Part shown: positions 50,903-59,599 of the stretch, one piece after another
Layout of the letters: every line of letters starts with the position of its first letter
Position numbering within the stretch: the first letter of the stretch is position 1
From: Mycolicibacterium sp. lyk4-40-TYG-92
GTDB taxonomy: Bacteria; Actinomycetota; Actinomycetes; Mycobacteriales; Mycobacteriaceae
Direction of reading: 5' to 3'
Assembly (NCBI RefSeq): GCF_030209435.1
Contig: NZ_JARVRX010000018.1
Location: forward strand, 1 to 64,000
Length of the DNA: 64,000 bases
The notes under the pieces: model-generated
What the model was told of the DNA's origin: nothing
The model's database searches: none
Seen by the model: the letters and a program-made list of their open reading frames with translations, nothing else
Made by a program: the position numbers and the translations under genes

Positions 50903-51832
50903 TCAGCCGTGTAGCACCCGGTATTCCTCGATGGCGCCGGGGTGCAACGGGGTCCGGCCGGTCTGGATCATGGACGGCGGTTGCAGGTACTGCAGCCCAC
51001 GGACTTCGGGTGGCATGAGTTGCGTCGCGTCGTTCGCCAGTACATCGACGGCGGCTGCCACCAACGGGTTCGGCAGGCCGGGCCGGCACAACAGCAGATC
51101 GGGGGAGCCGATGGTGTACACGCTCGACGGCACGTATGCGCCGACCGGTGCGCGCAGCAGCAGATACGGGTAGGACGCCAGTTCGGTCATCGGTGCGATC
51201 CACGGCGTCAGATCCAGAATGCGCAGCGGCAGCGTCTTGTCGAGCTCGGCGATGGCGGGCGTCGGAATACCGCCGGACCAGACCAGCGCGTCGATGGTGC
51301 GGTTGCCCAGCGCGGCCACCGCATCGTTGAGGCGCATCTCGACCCGCCGGACCCGATCGGTCAGATTCGCCGCGCGAAAGAGCACCGTGGTGACGGCCGC
51401 GACGCCGGAGCCCGTCGGCCCGGTTGAAACCGTCAGTCCGGCAAGGTCATTCACCTGGCGGATGGCCGAGTGGTCGGGGACGACCAACTGCACATAGTTT
51501 TCGTAGACCCGCGCGACCGCCTGCGGTGCGTCGGTGGCCGGCGCGGCGTGCAACCGCTGCTCGACCACGTCCGCCTGCGCGAGCGCCATGTCGGCCTGGC
51601 CGGACCGCAACAGATCGAGATTGTCGACGCTGCCGGCGGTGGGCAGCACGGTGACCGTGATACCCGGATACCGAACCCGGAGGCGCTCGGCGAAGATTTC
51701 GCAGACCGCCAGGTACAGACCGCCGCGATCACCCGCGGCCAGCCGGATTGCGCCGGTTGTGTTGTTCGGCAGGCAGGCCGCGAGGACCGTCGCGCCCGAG
51801 GAGGCGAGGAATGCGCGCCGGGTGAGGTTCAT
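50903..51832 (-). CDS. TAXI family solute-binding lipoprotein
   Basis: A 309-residue binding protein. The N-terminus MNLTRRAFLASSGATVLAAC has a twin-Arg-like start and a lipobox (LAAC), so it is probably a lipid-anchored extracytoplasmic protein. The mature part has the TAXI-TRAP fold (RGGLYLAVCEIFAERL, TAGSVDNLDLLRSGQADMALAQADV, GPTGSGVAAVTTVL). TRAP membrane subunits are absent. It overlaps the kinase gene as ATGA, so an accessory sensor role, delivering ligand to the kinase and perhaps to the permease downstream, is the best inference. Confidence 0.87.
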   Translation of the reverse strand: MNLTRRAFLASSGATVLAACLPNNTTGAIRLAAGDRGGLYLAVCEIFAERLRVRYPGITVTVLPTAGSVDNLDLLRSGQADMALAQADVVEQRLHAAPATDAPQAVARVYENYVQLVVPDHSAIRQVNDLAGLTVSTGPTGSGVAAVTTVLFRAANLTDRVRRVEMRLNDAVAALGNRTIDALVWSGGIPTPAIAELDKTLPLRILDLTPWIAPMTELASYPYLLLRAPVGAYVPSSVYTIGSPDLLLCRPGLPNPLVAAAVDVLANDATQLMPPEVRGLQYLQPPSMIQTGRTPLHPGAIEEYRVLHG

Positions 51833-53202
51833 GATGTGCTCGCCGGCAGGTGATAGCGGACCGCGAGACCGCCGTCGGGGGACCGGTCGACCGACGCCAA
51901 TCCGCCGTGTGCGGCGGCGATTTCGGTGGCGATGGCCAGGCCGAGGCCGGTGCCCTGGCTGTCGTCGTGCCCGCGCCAGAACCGGGTGGCCGCCTGCGGG
52001 ACGGCGTCGGCGGGCAGGCCGGGGCCGTTGTCACTGACGGTGAGTTCGATGCCGGTGTCGGTGGGCGCCGTCGACACCGTGACGGTGGTTCCCGTCCCGG
52101 AGTAGCGCAACGCGTTGTCCAGCGCGATGTCCAAGAGTTGCTCCACATCGTGGCGCGGCATCTGCACCGCGAGGTGCCGGTGGACGGTTCGGAAGCGCAG
52201 TTGCTGCGCGTTGGGTTCGGCGGTGGTCTGCCAGAAGTCCAGTCGCTGCTCCACGACGCTGTCCAGATCTGTCGAATCGTGAACTGCCGCAGCCAGACCG
52301 GACCGGTGGCTGTGGCTGGCCTCCTCGGCGCGTGCCAGCCGGAGCAACTGGGCCAGCAGGTTCTCCAAGCGGTCCAGTTCCGCCGACATCGAGTCGTAGG
52401 TCGGGCGCCCCGATTCGGCGACGTGGTCTTCGAGGGTGTCGGCCCGCAGCCGCACCGCGGCCAGCGGGTTGCGCAACTGGTGCGAGGCATCGGCGATGAG
52501 CCGGCGTTGATGATCGAGCGAGGCGTGCACGGCCTGTGCCATGGCGTTGAACGCCGACGTGAAGCGCCGCAACTCGGGCGGCCCCGACACGTGAGCCGGC
52601 TGGCCGGCGATGCCGCCGGCCATGTCTTCGACGGCGCGCTCGAGCCCGACCAGCGGCCGCAGCACCCACCGGGTCACGCTCTGCGCGGTGACGGCGGCAA
52701 CCCCGAGCAACACGATGCATCCCGCCGCGATCCACAACCAGTCCACGGTGATGTCGTGTGCGGCGGTGGCCGGGTCGATGCCCAGCACCACCGCCCCGAC
52801 CAGTTCGCCGTTGCGCCGGATTCCCTTGGCCGCCAGGATCGGTCGCCGGCTCCACGGCATGATCCGGGTCCGGGGCGCGGCGGGAGCGTCGGACAACGCC
52901 CGCTCCGCGGCGGTCGTCACGCCCGGATCGGTGACGGACAACCCCGCGGCGGCCAGCGTCCGGCCGTCCGCGTCGACGATCACCGCGCCTTCGCCGTACA
53001 CCCGGTGGTAACGCTCGACCAATTCGGTGTCGAGTGCGCCCGCGCCGGCGGCGATGTCGGCCAGCGTCGTCAGTTGGCGCTCGCGTTCGGTGTGCAGGAT
53101 TTGGGTGCGGTGGTCGGCCAGGCTCAGGGCCAGCGGGATCGCCAGCGCCGCCGTCGCGATGAGCAGCAGCGTCATCAGGAGCGCACGAACCCGCAGACCC
53201 AC
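51829..53202 (-). CDS. Sensor histidine kinase (TctE-like)
   Basis: A 457-residue membrane kinase: first helix at 5-27, extracytoplasmic sensor to about 152, second helix to 175, HAMP (about 176-228), HisKA with ADASHQLRNPLAAVR, and HATPase with N box DNALRY, DNGPGLP and GTGLGLAIA. The build resembles TctE, the tricarboxylate sensor that works with a binding protein. GTG start one base after the response regulator stop. It is coupled to the TAXI gene by ATGA. Confidence 0.94.
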   Translation of the reverse strand: MGLRVRALLMTLLLIATAALAIPLALSLADHRTQILHTERERQLTTLADIAAGAGALDTELVERYHRVYGEGAVIVDADGRTLAAAGLSVTDPGVTTAAERALSDAPAAPRTRIMPWSRRPILAAKGIRRNGELVGAVVLGIDPATAAHDITVDWLWIAAGCIVLLGVAAVTAQSVTRWVLRPLVGLERAVEDMAGGIAGQPAHVSGPPELRRFTSAFNAMAQAVHASLDHQRRLIADASHQLRNPLAAVRLRADTLEDHVAESGRPTYDSMSAELDRLENLLAQLLRLARAEEASHSHRSGLAAAVHDSTDLDSVVEQRLDFWQTTAEPNAQQLRFRTVHRHLAVQMPRHDVEQLLDIALDNALRYSGTGTTVTVSTAPTDTGIELTVSDNGPGLPADAVPQAATRFWRGHDDSQGTGLGLAIATEIAAAHGGLASVDRSPDGGLAVRYHLPASTS

Positions 53203-53203
53203 C

Positions 53204-53863
53204 TCAGTGGTCCAACCGGTAGCCGAAGCCGCGCACGGTGTGCAGGGGTATGCCCGCCAGCTTGGACCGAATCTGGCCGACGAAGAAATCCAGGGACCGC
53301 GAGCGGCCCACCACCGCGGTGCCCCAGCAGTCGAGCATCACCTCTTCGCGGCTGACCGCCTCGCCCTGACGGGCGGCCAGCGTGGCCAGAATCTGGTACT
53401 CGGTCTTGGTCAGAGACTGCGTCCGTCCGGCCACGGTGACCTCGTGCCGGTCGCGATCGATGGTCACCGGTCCGGCCACCACGGGTGGGCGCGCGGCGGG
53501 GCCGGTGCCGCGCTGCACGCGGCGCATGACGGCCTCGATCCGGGCCAGCAGCACCGCCTTTCGGACGGGCTTGACCAGGTAGTCGTCGGCCCCGGCGCGC
53601 AGTCCGAGCACCACGGCGCCGTCGCTGTCGCGCGCGGTCATGATGATGACCGGAGCGGTCGACGCCCGGCGCAGCGTGCGCAGCACGTCCAGCCCGTCCA
53701 TATCGGGCAGGCCCAGGTCCAGTAACACCAGGTCACAGCCCTTGACGCGGTTGAGTGCGTCGTCGCCGCGGGTGGTGTGGGTGACGGTGAGCCCGGTCTG
53801 TTCGAGGAGCTCGACCAGCGCAGCGGCGACCCCCTGATCGTCCTCGACGAGCAGCACGCGCAT
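53204..53863 (-). CDS. OmpR family response regulator
   Basis: A 219-residue two-domain regulator. The receiver domain (1-115) has the acidic pair in VEDDQG, the phospho-acceptor Asp49 in VLLDLGLPD, Thr/Ser in TARDSD and Lys in VKPVRK. The C-terminal winged helix (125-217) has LTKTEYQILATLAARQG, SREEVM and TVRGFGYRLD. It heads the kinase-TAXI-permease operon; its own targets probably include the permease. The 152 bases upstream separate it from the divergent Gly/Cys-rich protein. Confidence 0.95.
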   Translation of the reverse strand: MRVLLVEDDQGVAAALVELLEQTGLTVTHTTRGDDALNRVKGCDLVLLDLGLPDMDGLDVLRTLRRASTAPVIIMTARDSDGAVVLGLRAGADDYLVKPVRKAVLLARIEAVMRRVQRGTGPAARPPVVAGPVTIDRDRHEVTVAGRTQSLTKTEYQILATLAARQGEAVSREEVMLDCWGTAVVGRSRSLDFFVGQIRSKLAGIPLHTVRGFGYRLDH

Positions 53864-54015
53864 GGGCCGATGGTAGGGCGCGTGGTGGCGGACCCGCTGA
53901 TTTCGCGGTGAATCTGAGGATCGTGCAAGGAAAGGCCCGGCGGGGACCGCGGAGTCTTCCGGTGGACCCGGGGCGCGGAAACCATGTGCTCAGCAACAGG
54001 CACAAGGAGGTCACG

Positions 54016-54366
54016 ATGTACCCGAACACCGATTTCTCCCGGGCGACGGTCTCCGTGGTGGCAGCCGCCGCAAACCAGGAATCCTCGTGGATCCCGATGA
54101 TCGTGTGCATCGCGGTCGTGGGGATCATCGTCGGCATGGCCATCCTGATGGGCCGGCGCCGGCCCCGCCGCCGCGCGGGGACGGGCCGTGGCGCGGGGGC
54201 GGCCGGTGCCTACGGCTACGGGTACACCAGCTCCGGTGGTGGCTGGGATGCCGGCGGGTCCGGGTGCTCGGACGGTGGTGGCGCCGGTGGCTGCGGTGGT
54301 GGTGGGGGTTGCGGTGGCGGCGGTTGCGGGGGTGGTGGTGGTTGCGGCGGTGGTGGCGGGTGCTGA
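54016..54366 (+). CDS. Gly/Cys-rich small membrane protein
   Basis: A 116-residue protein: a short outer N-terminus, one membrane helix (IPMIVCIAVVGIIVGMAILM, about 36-55), an Arg-rich stop (RRRPRRRAGTGRG), then a Gly/Tyr/Ser linker and a tail of Cys residues separated by 4-5 Gly, ending on Cys. The tail has seven Cys. No family with known function is recognised; similar Gly-Cys tails occur in actinobacterial membrane proteins. Possible roles are metal binding or cross-linking. AAGGAGGT before the ATG is the strongest ribosome binding site in the window. Confidence 0.75.
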   Translation: MYPNTDFSRATVSVVAAAANQESSWIPMIVCIAVVGIIVGMAILMGRRRPRRRAGTGRGAGAAGAYGYGYTSSGGGWDAGGSGCSDGGGAGGCGGGGGCGGGGCGGGGGCGGGGGC

Positions 54367-54397
54367 ATATCGGTACCGGCGGTCCGGTGGTGTTCGC

Positions 54398-54409
54398 TAC
54401 GGTGGCGTC
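54398..54409 (+). promoter_or_regulatory. Leaderless promoter at 54398
   Basis: TACGGT (54398-54403), six bases, ATG at 54410. Confidence 0.55.
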
Positions 54410-54946
54410 ATGCCAATCATCCCGACCGTCGACGGTTTCGGCGCCACCGTCGACGTGTCTGGCCCCGACGCCGCCACGACAGTCGTCATGCTCACGACCA
54501 AACCCGCGACGGGCGCCTTGTGCGAATTGCTGCACACCGCCTCGCTGCGCACCGTGGTGATCGAGGCCGACGACCGGCTGACCGTGAATTCGGTTGTCGG
54601 CATTCTGGATACGCTCGGGGTGAAGTGGGCGCTGTTGTTCACCGACGGCGGCGCGGGCGAGCTGGCCTGGCGGCTGGCGGCCACTCGACTGGACCGGTTC
54701 ACCGCCCTGGTGGCCATCGACGGCAGCCATCCGCGGGCCGACGGGGACTCGGGCGACGCGTGCCCGCCGGTCGAGATCAACACCACCGTCGTCGTAACCA
54801 GTGCCGATGCCCGCGCGCGGGCGCAAGCCGGACAACGCTTCATCTACGGCGAATTCCGGATGTCGGAGCTGATGGGCCGCCGCAGTGCCGACGAGTTCAC
54901 CGCCCAGGTGGCCAACGAGATCGTGCTGCGCAGCAGCACCTGGTGA
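54410..54946 (+). CDS. Degenerate alpha/beta-hydrolase-like protein
   Basis: A 178-residue protein resembling the central part of alpha/beta hydrolases: VVMLTTKPATGALCELLH, then a motif LLFTDGGAGELAWRLAATRLDRFTALVAIDG where an active enzyme would have GxSxG after the strand. Here it reads GGAGE, so the nucleophile seems lost. Later strands (TTVVVTSADARARA) follow the fold. It is about 100 residues shorter than usual hydrolases. It may be a non-catalytic relative. Leaderless start; the SNF2 gene begins 67 bases after the stop. Confidence 0.65.
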   Translation: MPIIPTVDGFGATVDVSGPDAATTVVMLTTKPATGALCELLHTASLRTVVIEADDRLTVNSVVGILDTLGVKWALLFTDGGAGELAWRLAATRLDRFTALVAIDGSHPRADGDSGDACPPVEINTTVVVTSADARARAQAGQRFIYGEFRMSELMGRRSADEFTAQVANEIVLRSSTW

Positions 54947-55001
54947 CCCGCCGCTCGGCGCGAGCGAAGCGACGGGGCAGGACCATGTCGGTCCCGGCCG
55001 T

Positions 55002-55013
55002 TATCGTGACGAC
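55002..55013 (+). promoter_or_regulatory. Leaderless promoter of the SNF2 gene
   Basis: TATCGT (55002-55007), six bases, ATG at 55014. Confidence 0.6.
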
Positions 55014-58000
55014 ATGGAAGGCACGGACTCGACGGCCGGGCTAGCGCTCGCGCCACACGAGTTGCTTCGTGGCTTCAACGCACAGACGCTGGCCCGCGGC
55101 GAGACCTACGCGAACCAGGGCCGCGTGGTCGCCGCCAGGTACGACCCGGTCGACGGGACGCTCACCGGCTCGTGCCTGGGTTCGAAATCCGAGTACTACG
55201 ACGTCGAAGTGGCGTTGTCGGGTCCCCGCACCGGCCTGGAGATCGAGTACACGGTATGTACCTGCCCGGTGGGGCGCTACTGCAAGCATGCCGTCGCGCT
55301 GCTGTTGGCGGCGATCCCGAGTGCACCCGACCGGGCGGCCCCGCAACGCTGGCAGGTGGTGCTGGGATCGCTGCTCGACGAGATGACCGACGCCGACACC
55401 GTCACCGACGCCAAACCGCTGGCCCTGGAGTTCGGGATGCTGCCGGCGGGCCGGTACCACACGACGCCGATCGCGACGCTCCGTGCGCTGACGGTCGGCA
55501 AGCGCAGAAACTGGATCAAGAGCGGCATCAACTGGCGGCGCCTGTTCGACACGGCAGACCCGGGCGAGTTCGACCGGGACCAGTACAGCGCGCTGCGGGC
55601 GCTGGTGCTCGCCGTGCCCGGCTACTACCCGTACAGCAGCGACCAAATCGTGCTTTCCGCTGTGGGACAGAGCTTTTGGAACGATCTGGACCTGGCGGTC
55701 GAAGCCGGCGTCACCCTGCTTCCCGGGCCCGCAATCCGGGCCGTGGAGCTCGCCAAGGACGTGCAGTTGCGGCTGGACTTCACCGTGTCCGACACCGGCG
55801 GCGCGCAGATGTCGACGGTGCTCGTCGTCGATGGTGAACCGCGGGCCCCCGACGGCGTCGGGCTGGTGGGTACACCCACCCCGCACGGCTTCCACCAGTT
55901 GGTGGACGGCATCCTGCATCTCGGCGCCTTCGCGCCGGTGCCCGGTCCCACGCTGCTCAGGCTGATCGCCGGTCGCGAGAAGGTGCAGATTCCGCCCGAG
56001 GCGCTGTCCGAGTTCGCGGCGGACGTGCTGCCGCGGCTGCGCCGGACGGTGCCCGTCGACATGCCGGAGGGTCTGTTCGCCGAACCGGACATCGTGGGGC
56101 CGCTGCCGGTCCTGTGCATCACGGCCGACGAGGTCGACGGCCGCGTGCAGTGGCGCACCCGCTACCAGGTGAACGGGCAACGCCAGGAGTTCGACGCGGT
56201 GGGCGTCACGCGCACGAGCGGTATCCGGGACAACGCCGCGGAGGATGCGATGTGGCGGGCGATAGCGCCGGCGCTGGAACTGATTTCGGGACTGTCTGCG
56301 GCGGATGACCCGCTGGCCTCGCTGTTGCTGTCGCGCCGGCTGTCCCTGCCCCAGATCGCGGTGCTGTGCCACGAGGTGCTGCCGCAGCTCGCCGGGTACG
56401 AACAGCTGATCATCGAAATCGATGAGCGGGCCGCCGCATTCCGGCGCTCGGTCGCCGGTGCGCAACTCGGGTTCGGTACCGCGTCCGCCGACGAGCCGCC
56501 GGCGCAGGACTGGTTCGACCTGCACATCACCATCGATGTCGACGGCTACCCGGTGGCGCTGTCGGCTGTCATCGCCGAATTGGCAACGGGCGCCACCCAC
56601 ATGCTGCTGTCGAACGGCGTGTACTTCCGGCTCGACACCCCGGAACTGCTCAAGCTGCGGGCCCTGATCGAGGAGGCCCAGGCGCTGGGGGAGCTCGACG
56701 GCGACCGGGTGAACGCGTCATCGCTGAACGCGACATTGTGGGACGAGCTGCTGGGCCTCGGCGTCGTCGACCGGGAACTGGCGCAGTGGCGGGACAACAT
56801 GGCGCGGCTGGCCGCGGCGCACCCGCCCGTTCCCGTGCCGACGCCCGGCGGGTTGCAGGCCGAGCTGCGCGACTATCAGCGTGACGGGCTCGACTGGCTG
56901 GCGTTCCTGTGGGACAACGGACTCGGCGGTGTGCTGGGCGACGACATGGGCCTCGGCAAGACGGTCCAGACCCTGGCCCTCATCAGCAGGGCCGTCGAGC
57001 AGGGCGCCGGCAAGTTTCTCGTCGTGGCGCCGACCAGCGTGGCCTCCAACTGGGCCGCGGAGTGCGCGAAGTTCGCGCCGGGGCTCACCACCGTCGTCGT
57101 GTCGAGCACCGAAGCCCGCGGCGCGGTGTCCATCGCCGAGCAGGTCGCCGCGGCCGACATCGTCGTCACGACCTACACGCTGCTGCGGATCGACAACGAC
57201 AAGTATCGGGAAATTGCTTGGGCCGGAATGATTCTCGACGAGGCGCAATTCGTCAAGAATCATCACAGCAAGACGCATCAATGCGCGCGTCGCCTCGACG
57301 TGCCGTTCAAACTGGCCATCACCGGCACCCCGATGGAGAACAACCTGATGGAGCTGTGGTCGCTGCTGTCGATCACGGTGCCGGGTCTGTTCCCCAGCCC
57401 CAAGATTTTCGAACGCTACTTCCGCAAGCCCATCGAGTCCGATGGCGAGCCCGGACGGTTGGCCCTGCTGCGGCGGCGGATCAAGCCGGTGTTGTTGCGC
57501 CGCACCAAGAATCAGGTCGTCAAAGAGCTGCCGCCCAAGCAGGAGCAGGTGCTGGCCATCGAGCTGTCGGCCAAACACCGCAAGATCTACGACACCCGGC
57601 TGTCCCGCGAGCGGCAGAAGGTGCTCGGTCTGTTGGGCGAGTGGGAGAAGAACCGCTTCCAGATCTTCCGGTCGCTCACGCTGCTGCGGCAGCTCAGCCT
57701 GCACCCCGGGCTGGTCGATACCGAGACCATGGAGGCCGGGTCCACCAAGGTCGACTTCCTGATCGAACAACTGGACCAGCTGGTCGCCGAGGACCACAGC
57801 GCGCTGGTGTTCAGCCAGTTCACCGGTTTTCTGGCGATTCTGCGTGACCGCCTGGACGCGGCCGGGATCGAGTACAGCTACCTGGACGGGTCGGTGGACG
57901 CGCGCAGCCGGGCGCAGGCCATCGACGAATTCAGCGGCGGGCGGACCAAGGTGTTCCTGATCAGTCTGAAAGCCGGCGGCTTCGGACTCAACCTCACCGC

Positions 58001-58250
58001 GGCCGACTACTGCTTCCTGTGCGACCCGTGGTGGAGCCCGGCCGCCGAAGCGCAGGCTGTCGACCGTGCGCACCGCATCGGCCAGCAGCGACCGGTGAAC
58101 GTCTATCGGCTGGTGTCCGAGAACACCATCGAGGAGAAGGTGATCGCCCTGCAGGAGCGCAAGCGCGCGCTGTTCGCCGCAGTGATCGACGACGGCGACA
58201 TGTTCGGCACCGCAATCACCGCCTCCGACATTCGCGAACTCCTGGGCTGA
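55014..58250 (+). CDS. SWIM zinc-finger SNF2/RapA-type helicase-like ATPase
   Basis: A 1078-residue Swi2/Snf2 ATPase. An N-terminal SWIM zinc finger (CTCPVGRYCKH, about residue 80) is followed by about 500 residues of bacterial SNF2-associated sequence, then the motor: DDMGLGKTVQTL (Walker A, about 645), LDEAQFVKN (motif II, DEAQ), TGTPMENNLMELWSLL (motif III), and the second lobe with VFSQFT, LISLKAGGFGLNLT and DRAHRIGQQRPV (motif VI). It resembles HelZ of M. tuberculosis (Rv2101). It probably remodels DNA-bound proteins; function is unknown. The frame extends upstream to 54885, but the leaderless promoter supports 55014. Confidence 0.93.
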   Translation: MEGTDSTAGLALAPHELLRGFNAQTLARGETYANQGRVVAARYDPVDGTLTGSCLGSKSEYYDVEVALSGPRTGLEIEYTVCTCPVGRYCKHAVALLLAAIPSAPDRAAPQRWQVVLGSLLDEMTDADTVTDAKPLALEFGMLPAGRYHTTPIATLRALTVGKRRNWIKSGINWRRLFDTADPGEFDRDQYSALRALVLAVPGYYPYSSDQIVLSAVGQSFWNDLDLAVEAGVTLLPGPAIRAVELAKDVQLRLDFTVSDTGGAQMSTVLVVDGEPRAPDGVGLVGTPTPHGFHQLVDGILHLGAFAPVPGPTLLRLIAGREKVQIPPEALSEFAADVLPRLRRTVPVDMPEGLFAEPDIVGPLPVLCITADEVDGRVQWRTRYQVNGQRQEFDAVGVTRTSGIRDNAAEDAMWRAIAPALELISGLSAADDPLASLLLSRRLSLPQIAVLCHEVLPQLAGYEQLIIEIDERAAAFRRSVAGAQLGFGTASADEPPAQDWFDLHITIDVDGYPVALSAVIAELATGATHMLLSNGVYFRLDTPELLKLRALIEEAQALGELDGDRVNASSLNATLWDELLGLGVVDRELAQWRDNMARLAAAHPPVPVPTPGGLQAELRDYQRDGLDWLAFLWDNGLGGVLGDDMGLGKTVQTLALISRAVEQGAGKFLVVAPTSVASNWAAECAKFAPGLTTVVVSSTEARGAVSIAEQVAAADIVVTTYTLLRIDNDKYREIAWAGMILDEAQFVKNHHSKTHQCARRLDVPFKLAITGTPMENNLMELWSLLSITVPGLFPSPKIFERYFRKPIESDGEPGRLALLRRRIKPVLLRRTKNQVVKELPPKQEQVLAIELSAKHRKIYDTRLSRERQKVLGLLGEWEKNRFQIFRSLTLLRQLSLHPGLVDTETMEAGSTKVDFLIEQLDQLVAEDHSALVFSQFTGFLAILRDRLDAAGIEYSYLDGSVDARSRAQAIDEFSGGRTKVFLISLKAGGFGLNLTAADYCFLCDPWWSPAAEAQAVDRAHRIGQQRPVNVYRLVSENTIEEKVIALQERKRALFAAVIDDGDMFGTAITASDIRELLG

Positions 58251-58318
58251 ACCCGTGACCTGTTCGCCGACAGGTTGGAGAGCCGAATTGCCTTACCCGC
58301 CATAGGGTTCTGTCACCG

Positions 58319-59482
58319 TTACGCGGAGTCCGCGAAGGCGGCCTCGTTGCCGAGTTTTGCCGACCAGCGTTCCTCGACGTTGCCGAAGCGCCACACGGCC
58401 AGCGCGGTGAGCCACGCGAGCACGAACAGGGCGACGATGCCGTAGCCGACGAAGTCGAGGTTGATGTTCGCAATCCAGGCCAGGGGCCCTGCGTCGATTC
58501 CCAGGCGCTCGGCGATGACGCCGACCAGTTCGATGGTGCCGATCACCAGCGCGACGGCCACGGAGATCGAGGTGATGGTCAGGTTGTAGAAGACCTTGCG
58601 TACGGGTTTGGCGAAAGCCCAGCCGTAGGCGTAGTTCATGAACACGCCATCGGTGGTGTCCATCAGGCACATTCCGGCCGCGAACAGGATCGGTAGTACC
58701 AGGACGGCGTAGAACGGCAGGTTGAACGCCGCAGCGCCGCCCGCGAGGACGAGCAGGCCGACTTCGGTGGCGGTGTCGAACCCGAGCCCGAAGAGCACGC
58801 CGATCGGGTAGATGTGCCAGGGCTTGGTCACGGATTTGGTCAACCCACCGAGGAAGCGGTTCATGAATCCGCGGGAGTCGAGGTGCTTTTCCAGGGCCGC
58901 CTCGTTGTACTGGCCGCGGCGGATGTCCCGGAAGACCTTGATGATGCCCACCAGGGCAACGAGATTCAGGATGCCCAGGATCCACAGAAAGATGCCCGAG
59001 ACAGACGGACCGATCAGGGCGGTGACGGTGTGCAGCGTCGACTGTTCGTCTTCGACGGGCCCGACGAGAGCCTTGACTCCCAGTGCCAGCAGTAGGGACA
59101 GGGCGAACACGATGGTCGAGTGCCCGAGGGAAAACCAGAACCCCACCGAGAGCGGCTTGCGATCCACCCCCTTGTCGAGGTTGTCGGCGATCAACTTGCG
59201 GGTGGTGTTGTCCACAGCTGCGATGTGGTCAGCGTCGAAGGCATGCCGTAGCCCGAGGGTGTAGGCCAGGATTCCCACGCCCACCGTGAAGACCGGATGG
59301 TCGCCGCCCAGGTGATAGTTGTTGGGCGCGACGAACGCGAAGAGCACCACGAAGCCCACCGCGTGCAGCGCGACGATGAATCCGTACATCCCCCAAAGGG
59401 ATTTCTTGTCGCCCGGTGACAGGCTGCGGCGGAACTGGGTCAGCCCGGATGGGGTTCGATCGGTCACGCCGCTGGTTGTCAT
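58319..59482 (-). CDS. nicT: Nickel/cobalt permease, NiCoT family
   Basis: A 387-residue NiCoT transporter with eight predicted helices, importing Ni2+ or Co2+. The helix II signature RHAFDADHIAAVDN (HX4DH) and further motifs LGHSTIVF, LFGLGFDTATEV and GMCLMDTTDGVFM are complete. ATG at 59482 follows GGGGGA; ATG 59497 is an alternative. A palindrome at 59566-59589 overlaps its likely -35, and an ArsR regulator gene stands just upstream. It matches nicT (Rv2856), and like there lies next to mtr. Confidence 0.95.
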   Translation of the reverse strand: MTTSGVTDRTPSGLTQFRRSLSPGDKKSLWGMYGFIVALHAVGFVVLFAFVAPNNYHLGGDHPVFTVGVGILAYTLGLRHAFDADHIAAVDNTTRKLIADNLDKGVDRKPLSVGFWFSLGHSTIVFALSLLLALGVKALVGPVEDEQSTLHTVTALIGPSVSGIFLWILGILNLVALVGIIKVFRDIRRGQYNEAALEKHLDSRGFMNRFLGGLTKSVTKPWHIYPIGVLFGLGFDTATEVGLLVLAGGAAAFNLPFYAVLVLPILFAAGMCLMDTTDGVFMNYAYGWAFAKPVRKVFYNLTITSISVAVALVIGTIELVGVIAERLGIDAGPLAWIANINLDFVGYGIVALFVLAWLTALAVWRFGNVEERWSAKLGNEAAFADSA

Positions 59483-59565
59483 ATGACCGTCCCCCATCGT
59501 GGTGTGTCCGTGTGGGCACCCACGATCGGGGCTCAGGAGCACTTTCGGATCAGGCTATCCACGAC

Positions 59566-59589
59566 CTGTTCACCTGTCCACGTGAACAG
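59566..59589. promoter_or_regulatory. ArsR operator in front of nicT
   Basis: CTGTTCAC-N8-GTGAACAG, perfect 8-bp arms. On the minus strand it ends just before a -10-like TAGCCT (59557-59552), so it should cover the -35 region of nicT. Same 8-8-8 design as the operator of the SulP operon. Confidence 0.75.
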
Positions 59590-59599
59590 ATATCTGAAA

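Noticed and set aside
54016..54366. PE_PGRS-type protein because of the Gly-rich tail
   Set aside because: No PE domain, and the tail is Gly-Cys rather than the GGA/GGN repeats of PGRS proteins.
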